64,000 bases of DNA, from assembly GCF_001634365.1 (NCBI RefSeq), contig NZ_CP014580.1, positions 62,001-126,000 on the forward strand, written 5' to 3'. Under the pieces are notes generated by a model, which did not search any database, had not been told where the DNA came from, and saw only the letters and a list, made by a program, of their open reading frames with translations. This document shows, piece by piece, positions 17,355 to 26,785 of this stretch (positions within the stretch are counted from its first letter, which is position 1; each line of letters opens with the position of its first letter). Source of the DNA: Paraburkholderia phytofirmans OLGA172. GTDB lineage: Bacteria; Pseudomonadota; Gammaproteobacteria; Burkholderiales; Burkholderiaceae. The translations under genes were made by a program, and so were the position numbers.

Positions 17355-18426
17355 TACAGCGATCGGCACGGCACGGCCGGCAATCGGATTTTTCGAGCGT
17401 TATCTGACGGTCTGGGTCGCCCTCTGCATCGTAGGCGGCATCCTGGTCGGGCAACTCCTGCCCCAGCTCTTCCAGGCGATCGGCCGGATGGAAGTGGCGC
17501 ACGTCAATCTTCCTGTCGGTGTGCTGATCTGGGTGATGATCATTCCGATGCTGATCAAGATCGATTTCGGCGCGATGACCCAGGTCAGGAACCAGTGGCG
17601 CGGCATCGGCGTTACGCTGTTCGTGAACTGGCTCGTCAAGCCCTTCTCCATGGCGTTGCTGGGCTGGATCTTCATCCGTCATGTGTTTGCGTCGTGGCTT
17701 CCCGCCGACCAGCTCGACAGCTATATTGCCGGCCTGATCCTGCTGGCCGCGGCCCCCTGTACGGCCATGGTGTTCGTGTGGTCACAACTCTGCAAAGGCG
17801 ATCCGTATTTCACGCTCTCTCAGGTGGCGCTGAATGACTCCATCATGATCGTGGCATTCGCGCCCCTTGTAGCGCTCCTGCTCGGGCTGTCCGCGATTAC
17901 GGTGCCGTGGGATACGTTGATCATTTCGGTTGGGTTATACATCGTCATTCCCGTCATCCTTGCCCAATTGCTGCGCCGACACCTGCTGGCCAGAGGAGAA
18001 GCGCATTTCCGGCAGGCGGTCGTACATCTCGGCCCGTACTCGATCAGCGCGCTGCTCGCGACACTCGTCCTGCTGTTTGCCTTTCAGGGACAGGCAATCG
18101 TCAAGGAGCCGCTCGTTATCGCCATGCTCGCGGTGCCGATCCTGATACAGGTGTTCTTCAATTCCGGCCTCGCTTACCTGTTGAATCGCAGGCTCGGCGT
18201 TGCGCACTGTGTAGCTGGGCCGTCGAGTTTGATCGGTGCCAGCAATTTCTTTGAACTGGCGGTTGCGACGGCAATCAGTCTGTTCGGGTTCCATTCTGGT
18301 GCAGCGCTGGCCACAGTGGTTGGCGTGCTGATTGAAGTGCCGGTGATGCTGTTCGTCGTCGGCATCGTCAACCGCTCCCAGCACTGGTACGAAACGAAAC
18401 ACAGCATAGAGGGGCGGCAATTATGA
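17341..18426 (+). CDS. acr3: Acr3 arsenite efflux permease
   Basis: This 361-residue inner-membrane protein has about ten transmembrane segments. Acr3 hallmarks include LLAAAPCTAMVFVWSQLCKGDP with the essential cysteine, LNDSIMIV, and PSSLIGASNFFELAVATAISLFG near the end. It exports As(III) using the proton motive force. The start is ATG 17341 inside the arsC 3' end; upstream residues in frame do not match Acr3. It overlaps the next arsC by ATGA. Confidence 0.93.
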   Translation: MSSTDTAIGTARPAIGFFERYLTVWVALCIVGGILVGQLLPQLFQAIGRMEVAHVNLPVGVLIWVMIIPMLIKIDFGAMTQVRNQWRGIGVTLFVNWLVKPFSMALLGWIFIRHVFASWLPADQLDSYIAGLILLAAAPCTAMVFVWSQLCKGDPYFTLSQVALNDSIMIVAFAPLVALLLGLSAITVPWDTLIISVGLYIVIPVILAQLLRRHLLARGEAHFRQAVVHLGPYSISALLATLVLLFAFQGQAIVKEPLVIAMLAVPILIQVFFNSGLAYLLNRRLGVAHCVAGPSSLIGASNFFELAVATAISLFGFHSGAALATVVGVLIEVPVMLFVVGIVNRSQHWYETKHSIEGRQL

Positions 18427-18845
18427 GCGTCACGATTTATCACAACCCCGACTGCGGTACGTCGCGCAATACGCTGGCAATGATCCGCAATGCCGGAATC
18501 GAGCCGGAAATTGTCGAGTATCTGAGGACTCCGCCTGATCGGGAGACATTGAAGGAACTGATTGCTCGAGCTGGCCTGACGGTACGCGCCTCGCTGCGTG
18601 AAAAGGGCACGCCTTACGCCGAGCTTGGTCTGGGCGATACGTCCCTGACTGATGCGCAGTTGCTTGATGCCATGATGGAGCATCCGATCCTGATTAACCG
18701 CCCGCTGGTCGTGACACCGCTTGGCGTCCGCCTGTGCCGGCCGTCCGAACTCGTACTCGACATCCTGCCTGCCGGGCAGAAGGGCTCATTCAAGAAAGAG
18801 GATGGGGAGCAGGTTGTCGATAGCGAAGGGAGGAGACTTCTCTAA
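18423..18845 (+). CDS. arsC: Arsenate reductase, glutaredoxin-coupled
   Basis: A 140-residue ArsC/Spx-fold protein. The catalytic cysteine is C11 in [14 protein letters not shown], followed by [10 protein letters not shown] and the [18 protein letters not shown] segment with the arsenate-binding arginines. It uses glutathione and glutaredoxin as electron donors. It starts within the acr3 stop and its own stop shares one base with arsH (TAATG). Confidence 0.92.
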   Translation: MSVTIYHNPDCGTSRNTLAMIRNAGIEPEIVEYLRTPPDRETLKELIARAGLTVRASLREKGTPYAELGLGDTSLTDAQLLDAMMEHPILINRPLVVTPLGVRLCRPSELVLDILPAGQKGSFKKEDGEQVVDSEGRRLL

Positions 18846-19609
18846 TGACGCAGGACACGCCTAACGTCAGCGCCCCGCATCTCGACTCGCCTGACCTGAA
18901 GAAGCTCGAACCGCGTGCAGTTTCGCAGCACGCGCCGCGAATCCTGTTGCTCTACGGTTCGTTGCGTCCTACGTCGTACAGCCGACTTCTCACGCTCGAA
19001 GCCGAACGCATCCTGCGCCATTTCGGCGCGGAAACGCGTGTCTTCGATCCGCACGGCCTGCCGCTTGTTGACAGCGTGCCGGCCGACCATCCGAAGGTGG
19101 TCGAACTACGGAAACTCTCGGAGTGGTCGGAAGGGCATGTCTGGTGCAGCCCGGAACGTCACGGAACCTTGACGGCAGTATTCAAGAACCAGATCGACTG
19201 GCTACCACTGGAAAGCGGCGGCGTTCGCCCCACGCAAGGCCGCACGCTCGCGGTAATGCAGGTGTGCGGTGGATCGCAATCGTTCAACGCGGTGAACGCG
19301 CTGCGCATTCTCGGCCGGTGGATGCGTATGGTGACCATCCCGAATCAGTCTTCGGTGGCGAAGGCCTGGCAGGAGTTCGACGCAAACGGTCGGATGAAAC
19401 CCTCGGCATATTACGATCGCGTCGTGGACGTGATGGAAGAACTGTACAAGTTCACGCTGCTGGTACGTGACCGCTCGGACTACCTGACAGATCGTTACAG
19501 TGAACGGAAAGAAGCGCACCCGGAGCTTGCAACGACACTGGCGGCCGCCGCCATGAACCAGGAAGCGGTGACCGCCAATGCAGACACCGACGACAGCGAA
19601 ACGGAGTGA
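18845..19609 (+). CDS. arsH: ArsH NADPH-dependent organoarsenical oxidase
   Basis: This 254-residue flavoprotein has the FMN-binding loop [13 protein letters not shown], the [18 protein letters not shown] motif and [12 protein letters not shown]. ArsH oxidises trivalent organoarsenicals such as methylarsenite to less toxic pentavalent forms. It complements ArsI in the same operon. The downstream MFS gene starts within its last 32 bases. Confidence 0.92.
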   Translation: MTQDTPNVSAPHLDSPDLKKLEPRAVSQHAPRILLLYGSLRPTSYSRLLTLEAERILRHFGAETRVFDPHGLPLVDSVPADHPKVVELRKLSEWSEGHVWCSPERHGTLTAVFKNQIDWLPLESGGVRPTQGRTLAVMQVCGGSQSFNAVNALRILGRWMRMVTIPNQSSVAKAWQEFDANGRMKPSAYYDRVVDVMEELYKFTLLVRDRSDYLTDRYSERKEAHPELATTLAAAAMNQEAVTANADTDDSETE

Positions 19610-20843
19610 CGGGCGCAACAATGGTCGCGACACTATCGCAACGTGGGCGCTCGCAGTTGCGCAACTCGTTTCCTGGGGATCGATCTATTACGCGTTTTCA
19701 CTCTTTGTCGTGCCCATGGAAGGAGCGATGGGATGGAGCCGGACGGCGACGAACGCAGCGCTCTCAGTCGGTCTGTTGATTTCAGGTTTGGCGGCGTATC
19801 CGGTCGGAAAGTGGATCGACCACGGCCACGGCCGGCGTGTCATGGTCTGCGGGACCCTGTTGGCCGTAGCGATGCTGACGTTGTGGTCGCAGGCACATAG
19901 CCTCGTGACACTGTTCGTCGTCTGGATCGGCCTCGGTGTCGCAATGGCCGCGACGCTTTACGATCCGGTTTTCGCGGTAATCACACGAGACTTTCCAGGC
20001 AGCTTTCGCACAAAGATTACATTGGTCACGTTGGTGGCCGGCTTCGCCAGTACCGTCTTTATCCCCCTGACACAGGTTCTGATCGACTTGCTCCAGTGGC
20101 GAGACGCGCTGCTCGCGCTTGCCGGATTCAATCTGGCAATCTGTCTACCCATACATGTTTTCGCAATCGGTCGTGATGCGCCCCGCGAAGACGATCGGGA
20201 CTACAAGGCCGCGCTGAAGGCGACCAACGCAGCGGCAACCGGGCGCGCTTTACGGACGCCGACATTCTGGGCGCTTGCGGTCTGTTTCACGGCCTACTAT
20301 GCGACATTTGCGGCGCTGACCTTCCACCTGGTCCCGCTTATGGCGGAGCGGCGAGTGTCGCCAGCACTGATCCTGATGACAATGGCTGTGATCGGTCCGG
20401 CTCAGGTGCTTGCGCGCGTGCTGTGGTTCACGATCGGCCGCAATGTTCGTCCGTCGATTGTCGGCATCGTTATTACAACAGCGTTTCCCGCGTCGGTTGT
20501 TGTTCTCATGTGCGCAGGCACGTCGCCTGCGTTGCTGATCCTGTTTGCGGTCGTCTACGGTGGCGCAAACGGCATGATGACGATCCTGCGCGGGACGATT
20601 GTGCAGGACGTGATGTGGACGGAAGGCTATGGAGCCGTGAGCGGACTGCTATCGATGCCCTCGAACATTGCCAAGGGGATCGCACCGATTTCAGCCGCGG
20701 CGATCTGGACGGTCGGCAGCAATTATGTGCCTGTCGAATGGACCGTTCTGTTGGTGTCGCTGATTTCGGCTGCCGCGTTCATTCTCGCCATACGCTTCGC
20801 CTCCGGCAAAAATTTTGGCGAACATCATGCCAGTTTCGAGTGA
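19578..20843 (+). CDS. MFS transporter in ars operon (ArsK/ArsJ-like position)
   Basis: This 421-residue, 12-segment major facilitator protein has a [14 protein letters not shown] loop between TM2 and TM3. It overlaps arsH by 32 bases and is followed at once by arsN2. Two ars-linked MFS types are known: ArsJ, paired with a GAPDH gene that is absent here, and ArsK, an exporter of trivalent arsenicals. Absence of GAPDH argues against ArsJ; ArsK-like export is a reasonable guess only. It might instead export acetylated arsenicals made by ArsN1/ArsN2. Confidence 0.8.
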   Translation: MQTPTTAKRSDGRNNGRDTIATWALAVAQLVSWGSIYYAFSLFVVPMEGAMGWSRTATNAALSVGLLISGLAAYPVGKWIDHGHGRRVMVCGTLLAVAMLTLWSQAHSLVTLFVVWIGLGVAMAATLYDPVFAVITRDFPGSFRTKITLVTLVAGFASTVFIPLTQVLIDLLQWRDALLALAGFNLAICLPIHVFAIGRDAPREDDRDYKAALKATNAAATGRALRTPTFWALAVCFTAYYATFAALTFHLVPLMAERRVSPALILMTMAVIGPAQVLARVLWFTIGRNVRPSIVGIVITTAFPASVVVLMCAGTSPALLILFAVVYGGANGMMTILRGTIVQDVMWTEGYGAVSGLLSMPSNIAKGIAPISAAAIWTVGSNYVPVEWTVLLVSLISAAAFILAIRFASGKNFGEHHASFE

Positions 20844-20853
20844 GCATACTGCC

Positions 20854-21333
20854 ATGCAGATAAGAAACGCCAACGAAGCCGACCTCGGTACGATCCGAAA
20901 CCTGTTGAACGCGAACGATCTACCTGTTGAAGATGTCTCGACGACGCTCATCAAAGGATTCCTCGTTGCCGAAGACGCAAGCGGAACTGTTGTCGGTAGC
21001 GGCGGCCTTGAACAGATTGGTTCGAGTGTGCTTTTACGATCGCTAGCCCTCGCGCCAGAATGGCGCGGGACAGGCGTCGCAAGGAAGCTGGTCGAACTGC
21101 TTGAAGACAACGCACGCTCACTCGGTCAGCAGGATGTCTGGCTGCTAACAACGACTGCTGAACGCTTTTTTGAGCGAGCCGGCTATGAGCGGGTAAACCG
21201 TGATGAGGTCTCCAGCGACGTGCGGTTGTGCACGCAGTTCGCGGTCCTGTGTCCGTCAACCGCCCTTTGCATGCGAAAGAGGCTCCTACCGAGATCCTCA
21301 CCAACTGTGGTCGAACCGCCGGTATCGAGCTGA
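20854..21333 (+). CDS. arsN2: GNAT acetyltransferase, ArsN2-type
   Basis: A 159-residue GNAT protein. MQIRNANEADLGTIRNLLN opens the family, LLRSLALAPEWRGTGVARKLVELL holds the acetyl-CoA loop, and LLTTTAERFFERAGYERVNRDEV plus CTQFAVLCPSTALCM are typical of ArsN2. Start 20854 fits the family; an in-frame ATG at 20827 is an alternative. About fifteen residues (LLPRSSPTVVEPPVSS) extend past the usual end. Function of ArsN2 is less defined than that of ArsN1. Confidence 0.8.
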   Translation: MQIRNANEADLGTIRNLLNANDLPVEDVSTTLIKGFLVAEDASGTVVGSGGLEQIGSSVLLRSLALAPEWRGTGVARKLVELLEDNARSLGQQDVWLLTTTAERFFERAGYERVNRDEVSSDVRLCTQFAVLCPSTALCMRKRLLPRSSPTVVEPPVSS

Positions 21334-21626
21334 TTTCCGCCACGCGACATCTGTTCATCAACGGCCCCTTTTTACATCTGCGCCAATCCCGGTCCAACGA
21401 CAAACTTCCGTAGTCGACCTGTTGCGGCCGCCCGGGGGGCTATGCCCGCTGACCGCTGCTGTCATTGAAACGAACGGCCACCAACGGAGGCGCCTGTTTT
21501 GATGCGCTCGACGCAATCTAATGAACGCTGGTCAATGTCGTCACGGTAGGCCGATGTGAGCCAATTTGGTCCCAGATTGCGTTGGATAGCTTCGATTTCG
21601 CCACTTCTGCCGCATCAAACATCGCC

Positions 21627-21640
21627 TTGATCACGATCAA
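21627..21640. promoter_or_regulatory. CRP/FNR-type box (TTGAT-N4-ATCAA)
   Basis: TTGATCACGATCAA is a perfect match to the FNR/Anr consensus, 73 bp before the first universal stress gene. The surrounding 21334-21713 has no gene I can support. Confidence 0.75.
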
Positions 21641-21713
21641 ATCGCGACGACAAGGACGATACACACTGCAATCTCGTCGTCGTGGACAATGGATTTGATA
21701 TCGAGGCGGAATT

Positions 21714-22664
21714 GTGAGTACCTCATACACCAGTCAGAATGCTCCGTCAGGAATCGATCGTATATTGGTCGCGGTGGATTTGTCACCTGCCTCACTGCGA
21801 GCAGCGGAGTTCGTTCGAAACATAGCGCGAGCTACTGCGCACATTCGCCTCGTGAGTGTCGCCGACAATCCTCGGGCGCTTAGTCCCATGCCTCCGAAGG
21901 CGAGTGCCGAACTGTATGCCGCGCGGGCTGAGCTTTTGCGTGACGCAGCGGATGCACTCGTTCAGGCAAAGCACGTCTTCGCGGGTTGTGATTTTCGCCT
22001 CGAAGAGGATGTAGTCGACCTTTCGAAGCACGGTGGCGATATCGCCACGGCATTGATCGATGCTGCCGACGACTGGCATGCCGATCTTCTGGTCGTCGGC
22101 GCACGTCAGCATCATGGACTACTGCGCTGGGTCGAAGGCACGGTGTCCAAGCCACTGGCAACACACTCCCGATGCTCGCTCCTGATCGTGCCGCCTTCCC
22201 ACGAGGAAAAGTTGGCGCGCCCCCCGCAACGGGTTCTGATCGCGATCGACGGAAGCGCGCCGTCGTTCGAGGCTTTGAGGTACGGCATGCGGTTTGCGAA
22301 GCCGGAAGTCAACATGCGGGCGGTCTATGTCGTCGATCGCGCGGTGCGTCTGACGGATTTTGTACCCATTCATGTGCTTGAAGACGCGTTTGTCGAAGAG
22401 GGCAAAGCGGCGCTTGCCACAGCGGCGGAAGTATTTGCGGGTTCGTCCTGTCACTGCGATACCGCACTCATCAGTACCAAGCAGACAGGAGACGACATCG
22501 CCCACGCGATCGTTCGCGAGGCAAGTCACTGGAATGCTGACCTTCTGGTCATGGGCACGCATGGCCGACGTGGAGTAGCGCGATGGCTACTGGGCAGCGT
22601 CGCGGGCCGTGTCGCGCATATTACGCAGACGCCCTTGCTGCTCGTTCATGCCCAAGACTCGTGA
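21714..22664 (+). CDS. Tandem-domain universal stress protein 1
   Basis: This 316-residue protein contains two UspA domains. Domain 1 (about 14-158) has IDRILVAVDLSPAS and a degenerate loop GARQHHGLLRWVEGT. Domain 2 (about 168-313) keeps the full ATP-binding motif G-2x-G-9x-G-S in GTHGRRGVARWLLGSV. Such proteins help survival under anoxia or energy limitation. Start is GTG. A perfect FNR-type box lies 73 bp upstream. Two paralogues follow at 27.3 and 28.5 kb. Confidence 0.88.
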   Translation: MSTSYTSQNAPSGIDRILVAVDLSPASLRAAEFVRNIARATAHIRLVSVADNPRALSPMPPKASAELYAARAELLRDAADALVQAKHVFAGCDFRLEEDVVDLSKHGGDIATALIDAADDWHADLLVVGARQHHGLLRWVEGTVSKPLATHSRCSLLIVPPSHEEKLARPPQRVLIAIDGSAPSFEALRYGMRFAKPEVNMRAVYVVDRAVRLTDFVPIHVLEDAFVEEGKAALATAAEVFAGSSCHCDTALISTKQTGDDIAHAIVREASHWNADLLVMGTHGRRGVARWLLGSVAGRVAHITQTPLLLVHAQDS

Positions 22665-22739
22665 CACAACGTGTCGACGAGGCGCTGCGTATGAAGCGAT
22701 ATGCCAGCCTGCTCCAATGGATCGTGCAATGCTGCGCGT

Positions 22740-24113
22740 TTATGGCGAGCTGGGGGAACGGGTGACCGGGAAGCGGACCTCGACGCCCAACCCCCGGCCG
22801 TCAATGCCCGATGTATAGGTTAGATGTCCCTCAAGGCGAGCCACAATCCGAGCGACGATCGAGAGCCCCAATCCACTACCGCTTTGACGGCTTCCCCCAC
22901 CCCGGAAAAAGCGATCGCTCAGACGCAACCGGTCCTGCTCCGACACACCTGGGCCGTTATCTCGCACAAGCAGTAGGGTCGCCTCCGACGTTCGCCGGGT
23001 GACGACCTCGACACAACCTCCCGTCTCGCCATACTTGATAGCGTTGTCCACCAGATTGTCCAGCAGGATACGCACGAGTGCGGGCTCCGCTAACGTCGTC
23101 ACGTGTGTATCCCCGTTCAGGACTAACCCGATGCCTTTGGACGACGCATTCGCTTCGTGGGCAGCGATGCATTCGCGGGCAACGGCATCCAGTTCCACGG
23201 TCGACGCTGGTGCGGGTACACCTTCGTCAAGTCTCGCCAGCAACAGAAGTTGATCCGCCAGATGTGTGCTCCTGTCGACACCTTCAACGACCCGCTGCAT
23301 TGCGAGGCGTTGTTTTGCGGGATCACGGGTGGTAAGCGCGACCTGAGCCTGAACCTTGATCGCCGCCAGTGGCGACTTGAGTTCGTGTGCCGCGTCGGCC
23401 GTGAAGGCCCGCTCACGGTCGAGCGACCCTCGCAGCCGCGAGAACAAAACGTTGAGCGCGTCGACCAAGGGGCGCACTTCGGCCGGAGTGCGACGCATAT
23501 CGATGGGGTCCAGATTGCCTGCGTTTCTGGCACCGATGGCCCGCGAGAGTGTTTTAAGCGGCGCGAGGCTGCTGCCAATGCCCACCCAGATGAGCAGCGC
23601 GAGAACCGGCAGCGCATAAGCAAGCGGCTTCGCGATGCGGCGCGCCACTCCGGCGCCCAGATCGGCGCGGCTATCGCTACGTTCAAATACCCGCACACTC
23701 CTGCCACGCGCCGCGTCATGGAGCACGTAGGTATTCCATTTGAGCGAGTCGTATTTCGCCACAGCGCCCGCCGCCGCCTGAGACGACGGCGGCTCCTTCG
23801 CGGCGGCACGCGGCAAACCGGGGCTCGCTGCAAGCAGGCGCCCTTCGGCGTCGCGCACTTCATAAAGGAGCCGGCGTGACAGGTCATCGTCGCCGTCATC
23901 GTCGGACGCATGAAACCCATCTTCGGTGAGCGCCGCCAGATCATTGGTATCCACCAGCGTCAGTGTTCGAGCAGCCTGTTCGATTCGCGCGTCGTCCCAT
24001 TCGCCGGCTTCATGGACGGCTTGCCTGTAACTTGAAACGAGGGCTGCCACCCAGACGACCGAGACGCTTGCTAGCACCAGTAGCATCAGGCGTTGACGGA
24101 TTGACCCTGTCAC
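22740..24113 (-). CDS. qseC: QseC-like sensor histidine kinase
   Basis: A 457-residue membrane kinase. TM1 is near residues 8-28 (LMLLVLASVSVVWVAALV), a periplasmic sensor domain follows, and TM2 is around LAYALPVLALLIWVGIG. A HAMP-like linker precedes the HisKA H-box (ADAAHELKSPLAAIK) and the ATPase motifs DNLVDNAIKYG, DNGPGVSEQD and GSGLGLSIV. The GTG start overlaps the regulator stop (GTGA). The pair resembles QseBC; the signal sensed is unknown. Confidence 0.85.
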   Translation of the reverse strand: MTGSIRQRLMLLVLASVSVVWVAALVSSYRQAVHEAGEWDDARIEQAARTLTLVDTNDLAALTEDGFHASDDDGDDDLSRRLLYEVRDAEGRLLAASPGLPRAAAKEPPSSQAAAGAVAKYDSLKWNTYVLHDAARGRSVRVFERSDSRADLGAGVARRIAKPLAYALPVLALLIWVGIGSSLAPLKTLSRAIGARNAGNLDPIDMRRTPAEVRPLVDALNVLFSRLRGSLDRERAFTADAAHELKSPLAAIKVQAQVALTTRDPAKQRLAMQRVVEGVDRSTHLADQLLLLARLDEGVPAPASTVELDAVARECIAAHEANASSKGIGLVLNGDTHVTTLAEPALVRILLDNLVDNAIKYGETGGCVEVVTRRTSEATLLLVRDNGPGVSEQDRLRLSDRFFRGGGSRQSGSGLGLSIVARIVARLEGHLTYTSGIDGRGLGVEVRFPVTRSPSSP

Positions 24114-24772
24114 GATGTCTTCTCCACAACGTACCCAACGCCCCTGATTGTCCTGATCAATCCAGGTCCGAGCTTTTTGCGCAGATTGGAGACGTGCACC
24201 TCGATGGCATTGCTCTCTACCTCTTCCTGCCAGCCGTAAAGACTTTCCTCGAGGCGGGCGCGGGATAGCGGAGTCCCTTGATGCGTCAGCAGCTCGACCA
24301 GCACAGCACATTCCCGTGAAGTCAATGGCTGGCGCAGACCGTTCCGTGTGACCGTGAACGTCGAGGGATCGACGCTGAGATCCTGATACTCGATCGTCTC
24401 GACGCTGCGCCCATGCGCGCGGCGCAAAAGCGCCCGGCAGCGCGCAATCAGTTCAGTGAGATCAAAGGGCTTGCCGAGGTAATCGTCGGCGCCCGCAGTC
24501 AGACCTCCTACCCGGTCTGCTACGGTGTCCCTCGCCGTCATGACCAGAACGGGCGTATCGTCGCGACGGCCTCGCAGCCAATCCAGCAACTCGGTTCCAG
24601 ATAGTTTCGGCAAACCGAGATCGAGCACCACAAGTTCGTACTCTGTTGTAGTCAGTGCCAGCATCGCCTCCCGGCCATCGTGAGCCCAGTCGACCGTCAT
24701 TCCGGCATCGCGCAGACCTTCTTCGACGCCGCTTCCTATCAAATCATCGTCTTCGACCAGTAACACACGCAT
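24110..24772 (-). CDS. qseB: QseB-like OmpR-family response regulator
   Basis: This 220-residue regulator has an acidic pocket in VEDDD, phospho-acceptor D51 in VVLDLGLP, and K in LGKPFDL. A C-terminal winged helix follows (LTSRECAVLVELLTHQG, EVHVSNLRKKLG, IRTIRGVGYV). ATG 24772 is used because GGAG lies nine bases upstream. It is transcribed with its kinase and diverges from the PepSY/cytochrome b561 pair, which are plausible targets. Confidence 0.9.
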   Translation of the reverse strand: MRVLLVEDDDLIGSGVEEGLRDAGMTVDWAHDGREAMLALTTTEYELVVLDLGLPKLSGTELLDWLRGRRDDTPVLVMTARDTVADRVGGLTAGADDYLGKPFDLTELIARCRALLRRAHGRSVETIEYQDLSVDPSTFTVTRNGLRQPLTSRECAVLVELLTHQGTPLSRARLEESLYGWQEEVESNAIEVHVSNLRKKLGPGLIRTIRGVGYVVEKTS

Positions 24773-24987
24773 TTCGTCGCACTCCAAAAGGAACAGGCAG
24801 CAAAGCTCGCTGCATAGTAACCGTCGTGACTATCAGCTTCGATCGTCAAGTCTAATCCCGCTCGGCATGCCTGCGCGAGGGTGTTCTGCTTAAGATTCCC
24901 TTCAGGCTCGCGTTGCAGCATGCATCTGTAAATAGCACCGTCGATATTGATTCAACCCACCTGACTATGGAGTTCCAAGTGAAAACG

Positions 24988-25257
24988 ATGAATGTTCGCC
25001 TCGCCGCTGCCGTTGCCCTGATTGCGTTGCCGTTTGCCGCACATGCAACTGGGTCCTGCACCACCGAACCAAAAACAAAGTGGATGCAGGACAAGGAAGT
25101 TTCGAGCCAACTGGAGAAACAGGGTTACCAGGTCAAGCGGGTCAAGACTGAGGGAAGCTGCTATGAGGTCTATGCATTGGACAAGAAGGGTAATCATCAC
25201 GAGATGGTTGTCAATCCTGTCGATGGCAAACCTGTTAGCGAGGAGGTCAACGAATGA
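24988..25257 (+). CDS. Secreted PepSY-domain protein
   Basis: This 89-residue protein has a signal peptide (MNVRLAAAVALIALPFAAHA) and one PepSY-type domain (EVSSQLEKQGYQVKRVKTEGSCYEVYALDKKG, NPVDGKPV). Two cysteines may form a disulfide. An in-frame ATG at 24967 is possible. Small PepSY proteins often accompany QseBC-type systems as periplasmic modulators. It overlaps the cytochrome gene by ATGA. Confidence 0.8.
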   Translation: MNVRLAAAVALIALPFAAHATGSCTTEPKTKWMQDKEVSSQLEKQGYQVKRVKTEGSCYEVYALDKKGNHHEMVVNPVDGKPVSEEVNE

Positions 25258-25805
25258 GTTCCCTGAGCCGAGGGGACGGCGACGCCTCCCGATCAACGCT
25301 AGTGTGGGACCTGTTCGTACGGGTGTTCCATTGGGGTCTTGTGGGTGCATTTGGTGGTGCATACGTTTTGAGCGAAGACGGCGGAACCATCCATCATGCC
25401 CTCGGCTACGCGGTTCTTGGGTTGGTCGCGGCTCGTATCCTGTGGGGCTTCGCGGGAAGTTATCACGCCCGCTTCGCCAACTTCGTACCGACGCCGCGTG
25501 CATTTGCCGAATACACAAGAGCCATGCTGGCGGGCCGCGAGCGGCGGTACCTCGGGCATAACCCCGCGGGTGGGGCAATGATCATTGCCCTTCTTATGCT
25601 ACTCACCGCGACGGGCGTGACTGGATGGTTGCTTACGACCAATGCATTCTGGGGTTCCGAGGCGCTGGAAACTCTGCACGGCGTATGTGCCAACGCAGTA
25701 CTGGTGTGTGTCGCACTTCATGTCGGAGGCGTATTGCTGGCGAGCTGGCGTCACCGGGAGAATCTCGTCAGCGCGATGCTTACCGGCCGCAAGCGCAATG
25801 ATTGA
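25254..25805 (+). CDS. Cytochrome b561-type membrane protein
   Basis: This 183-residue protein has four transmembrane segments with histidines placed as haem b ligands: FVRVFHWGLVGA in TM1, IHHALGYAVLGLVAARI in TM2, HGVCANAVLVCVALHVGGVLL in the last helices. A transfer of electrons across the inner membrane is the family role. It is coupled to the PepSY gene, and a second cytochrome b561 is encoded at 54.5 kb. Confidence 0.87.
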   Translation: MSSLSRGDGDASRSTLVWDLFVRVFHWGLVGAFGGAYVLSEDGGTIHHALGYAVLGLVAARILWGFAGSYHARFANFVPTPRAFAEYTRAMLAGRERRYLGHNPAGGAMIIALLMLLTATGVTGWLLTTNAFWGSEALETLHGVCANAVLVCVALHVGGVLLASWRHRENLVSAMLTGRKRND

Positions 25806-25939
25806 AGACTTCGCTGGCTGGTACACGTGCACCGGCCGGCTCTTCGCGGTTGGGTAAGTTCGCCTGGAAATGCCCTCAGGCTTCGCCTATGTCTGCAGGT
25901 CCGGTCCGGCGCTCAAGTCCCCCAGTCTCCGGCTCCTTT

Positions 25940-26095
25940 TTACTGTCGCCTGAAGCGGAACCTATGCTCGTTAAGCAGGTGTGCCCAGTCGAGCTTCATG
26001 AAGATGAACACCAATCCCAACAGCACCAGTTGGGAAGCGATGAACAGGTAGTTCGATGGAAGCTTAACGGCAGATTCAACCGGTCGATGTAACAT
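25940..26095 (-). pseudogene. Internally deleted relic of the VTT-like membrane protein gene
   Basis: A 51-codon frame (ATG 26095, stop 25940) encodes LPSNYLFIA joined directly to SQLVLLGLVFIFMKLDWAHLLNEHRFRFRR. Both segments match separate parts of the 217-residue protein at 29420-30073. The roughly 60 residues between them are missing. It therefore looks like the remains of a paralogue with an internal deletion. Expression unlikely. Confidence 0.65.
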
Positions 26096-26108
26096 CTCTC
26101 CAGTTTCA

Positions 26109-26171
26109 TATTGGAACAGAGAGCCGCATCACAGGCTGTCCTTACGCGAACTCGATGTATTTGTTCCAATA
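26109..26171. repeat. 10-bp inverted repeat, TATTGGAACA / TGTTCCAATA
   Basis: Perfect arms at 26109-26118 and 26162-26171 with a 43-base spacer, in otherwise featureless DNA between the relic and the next gene (26096-26455). Confidence 0.45.
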
Positions 26172-26455
26172 GCATCCGGCGAGCCGCAATCTGCGGCTGC
26201 GAAACCAATCGGCGTAAGCGTGAAGAGAGTTACTACACACCGAACGCGAGTTCTCGACAAGATGACGATGCGCCACAATGTGGCAGTTGTTCGGTACACG
26301 CTGTTGCACAAACATTTCGAAGACGACGCTGCCTGAACAGCAAAGCTGTTTGACATCATTGCCGACAGCTCACCGAGGAGAAATCTGTTCAACAGTAAGG
26401 CATTCAGGAGGTCCTTGTCCGCATAACCCCGCACCCCCTTGCCTCTTGGAACGAT

Positions 26456-26785
26456 CTATCCGCGCGCCCTGACTTCAACCGCGTCATCGGCCGCGCGCAA
26501 AGCAGCGTTGGCTATCACCAGCAGGCCGGCATCGTGATCGCGGAGCGCGGCCTCGATTTCGACGAAGGCGATATTCAATTTCTTCCGTTCGGGCTTGCTT
26601 GACTTGCCGTTTTCCGAAATCAGGTCAGCCTCCCTTTTCAGGCGCTTGACCAGTTTCGCTGCGCACCGACTATCGAGGGTGCCGTCGTGCACAAACGCGT
26701 TGATTTGCGTCGTTAGTGTCGTCAGCGTCGCTTCCGTCGATTCGTTCAGGATGACAGCCTCATCAGACTCGGATTTCTTGCTCAT
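26456..26785 (-). CDS. Hypothetical helical protein
   Basis: 109 residues, soluble and charged, beginning MSKKSESDEAVIL. Central helices (LTTQINAFVHDGTLDSRCAAKLVKRLKREADLI, split over two helices) and a C-terminal amphipathic stretch are predicted by eye. No recognised domain. It lies alone between stress genes. Confidence 0.5.
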   Translation of the reverse strand: MSKKSESDEAVILNESTEATLTTLTTQINAFVHDGTLDSRCAAKLVKRLKREADLISENGKSSKPERKKLNIAFVEIEAALRDHDAGLLVIANAALRAADDAVEVRARG

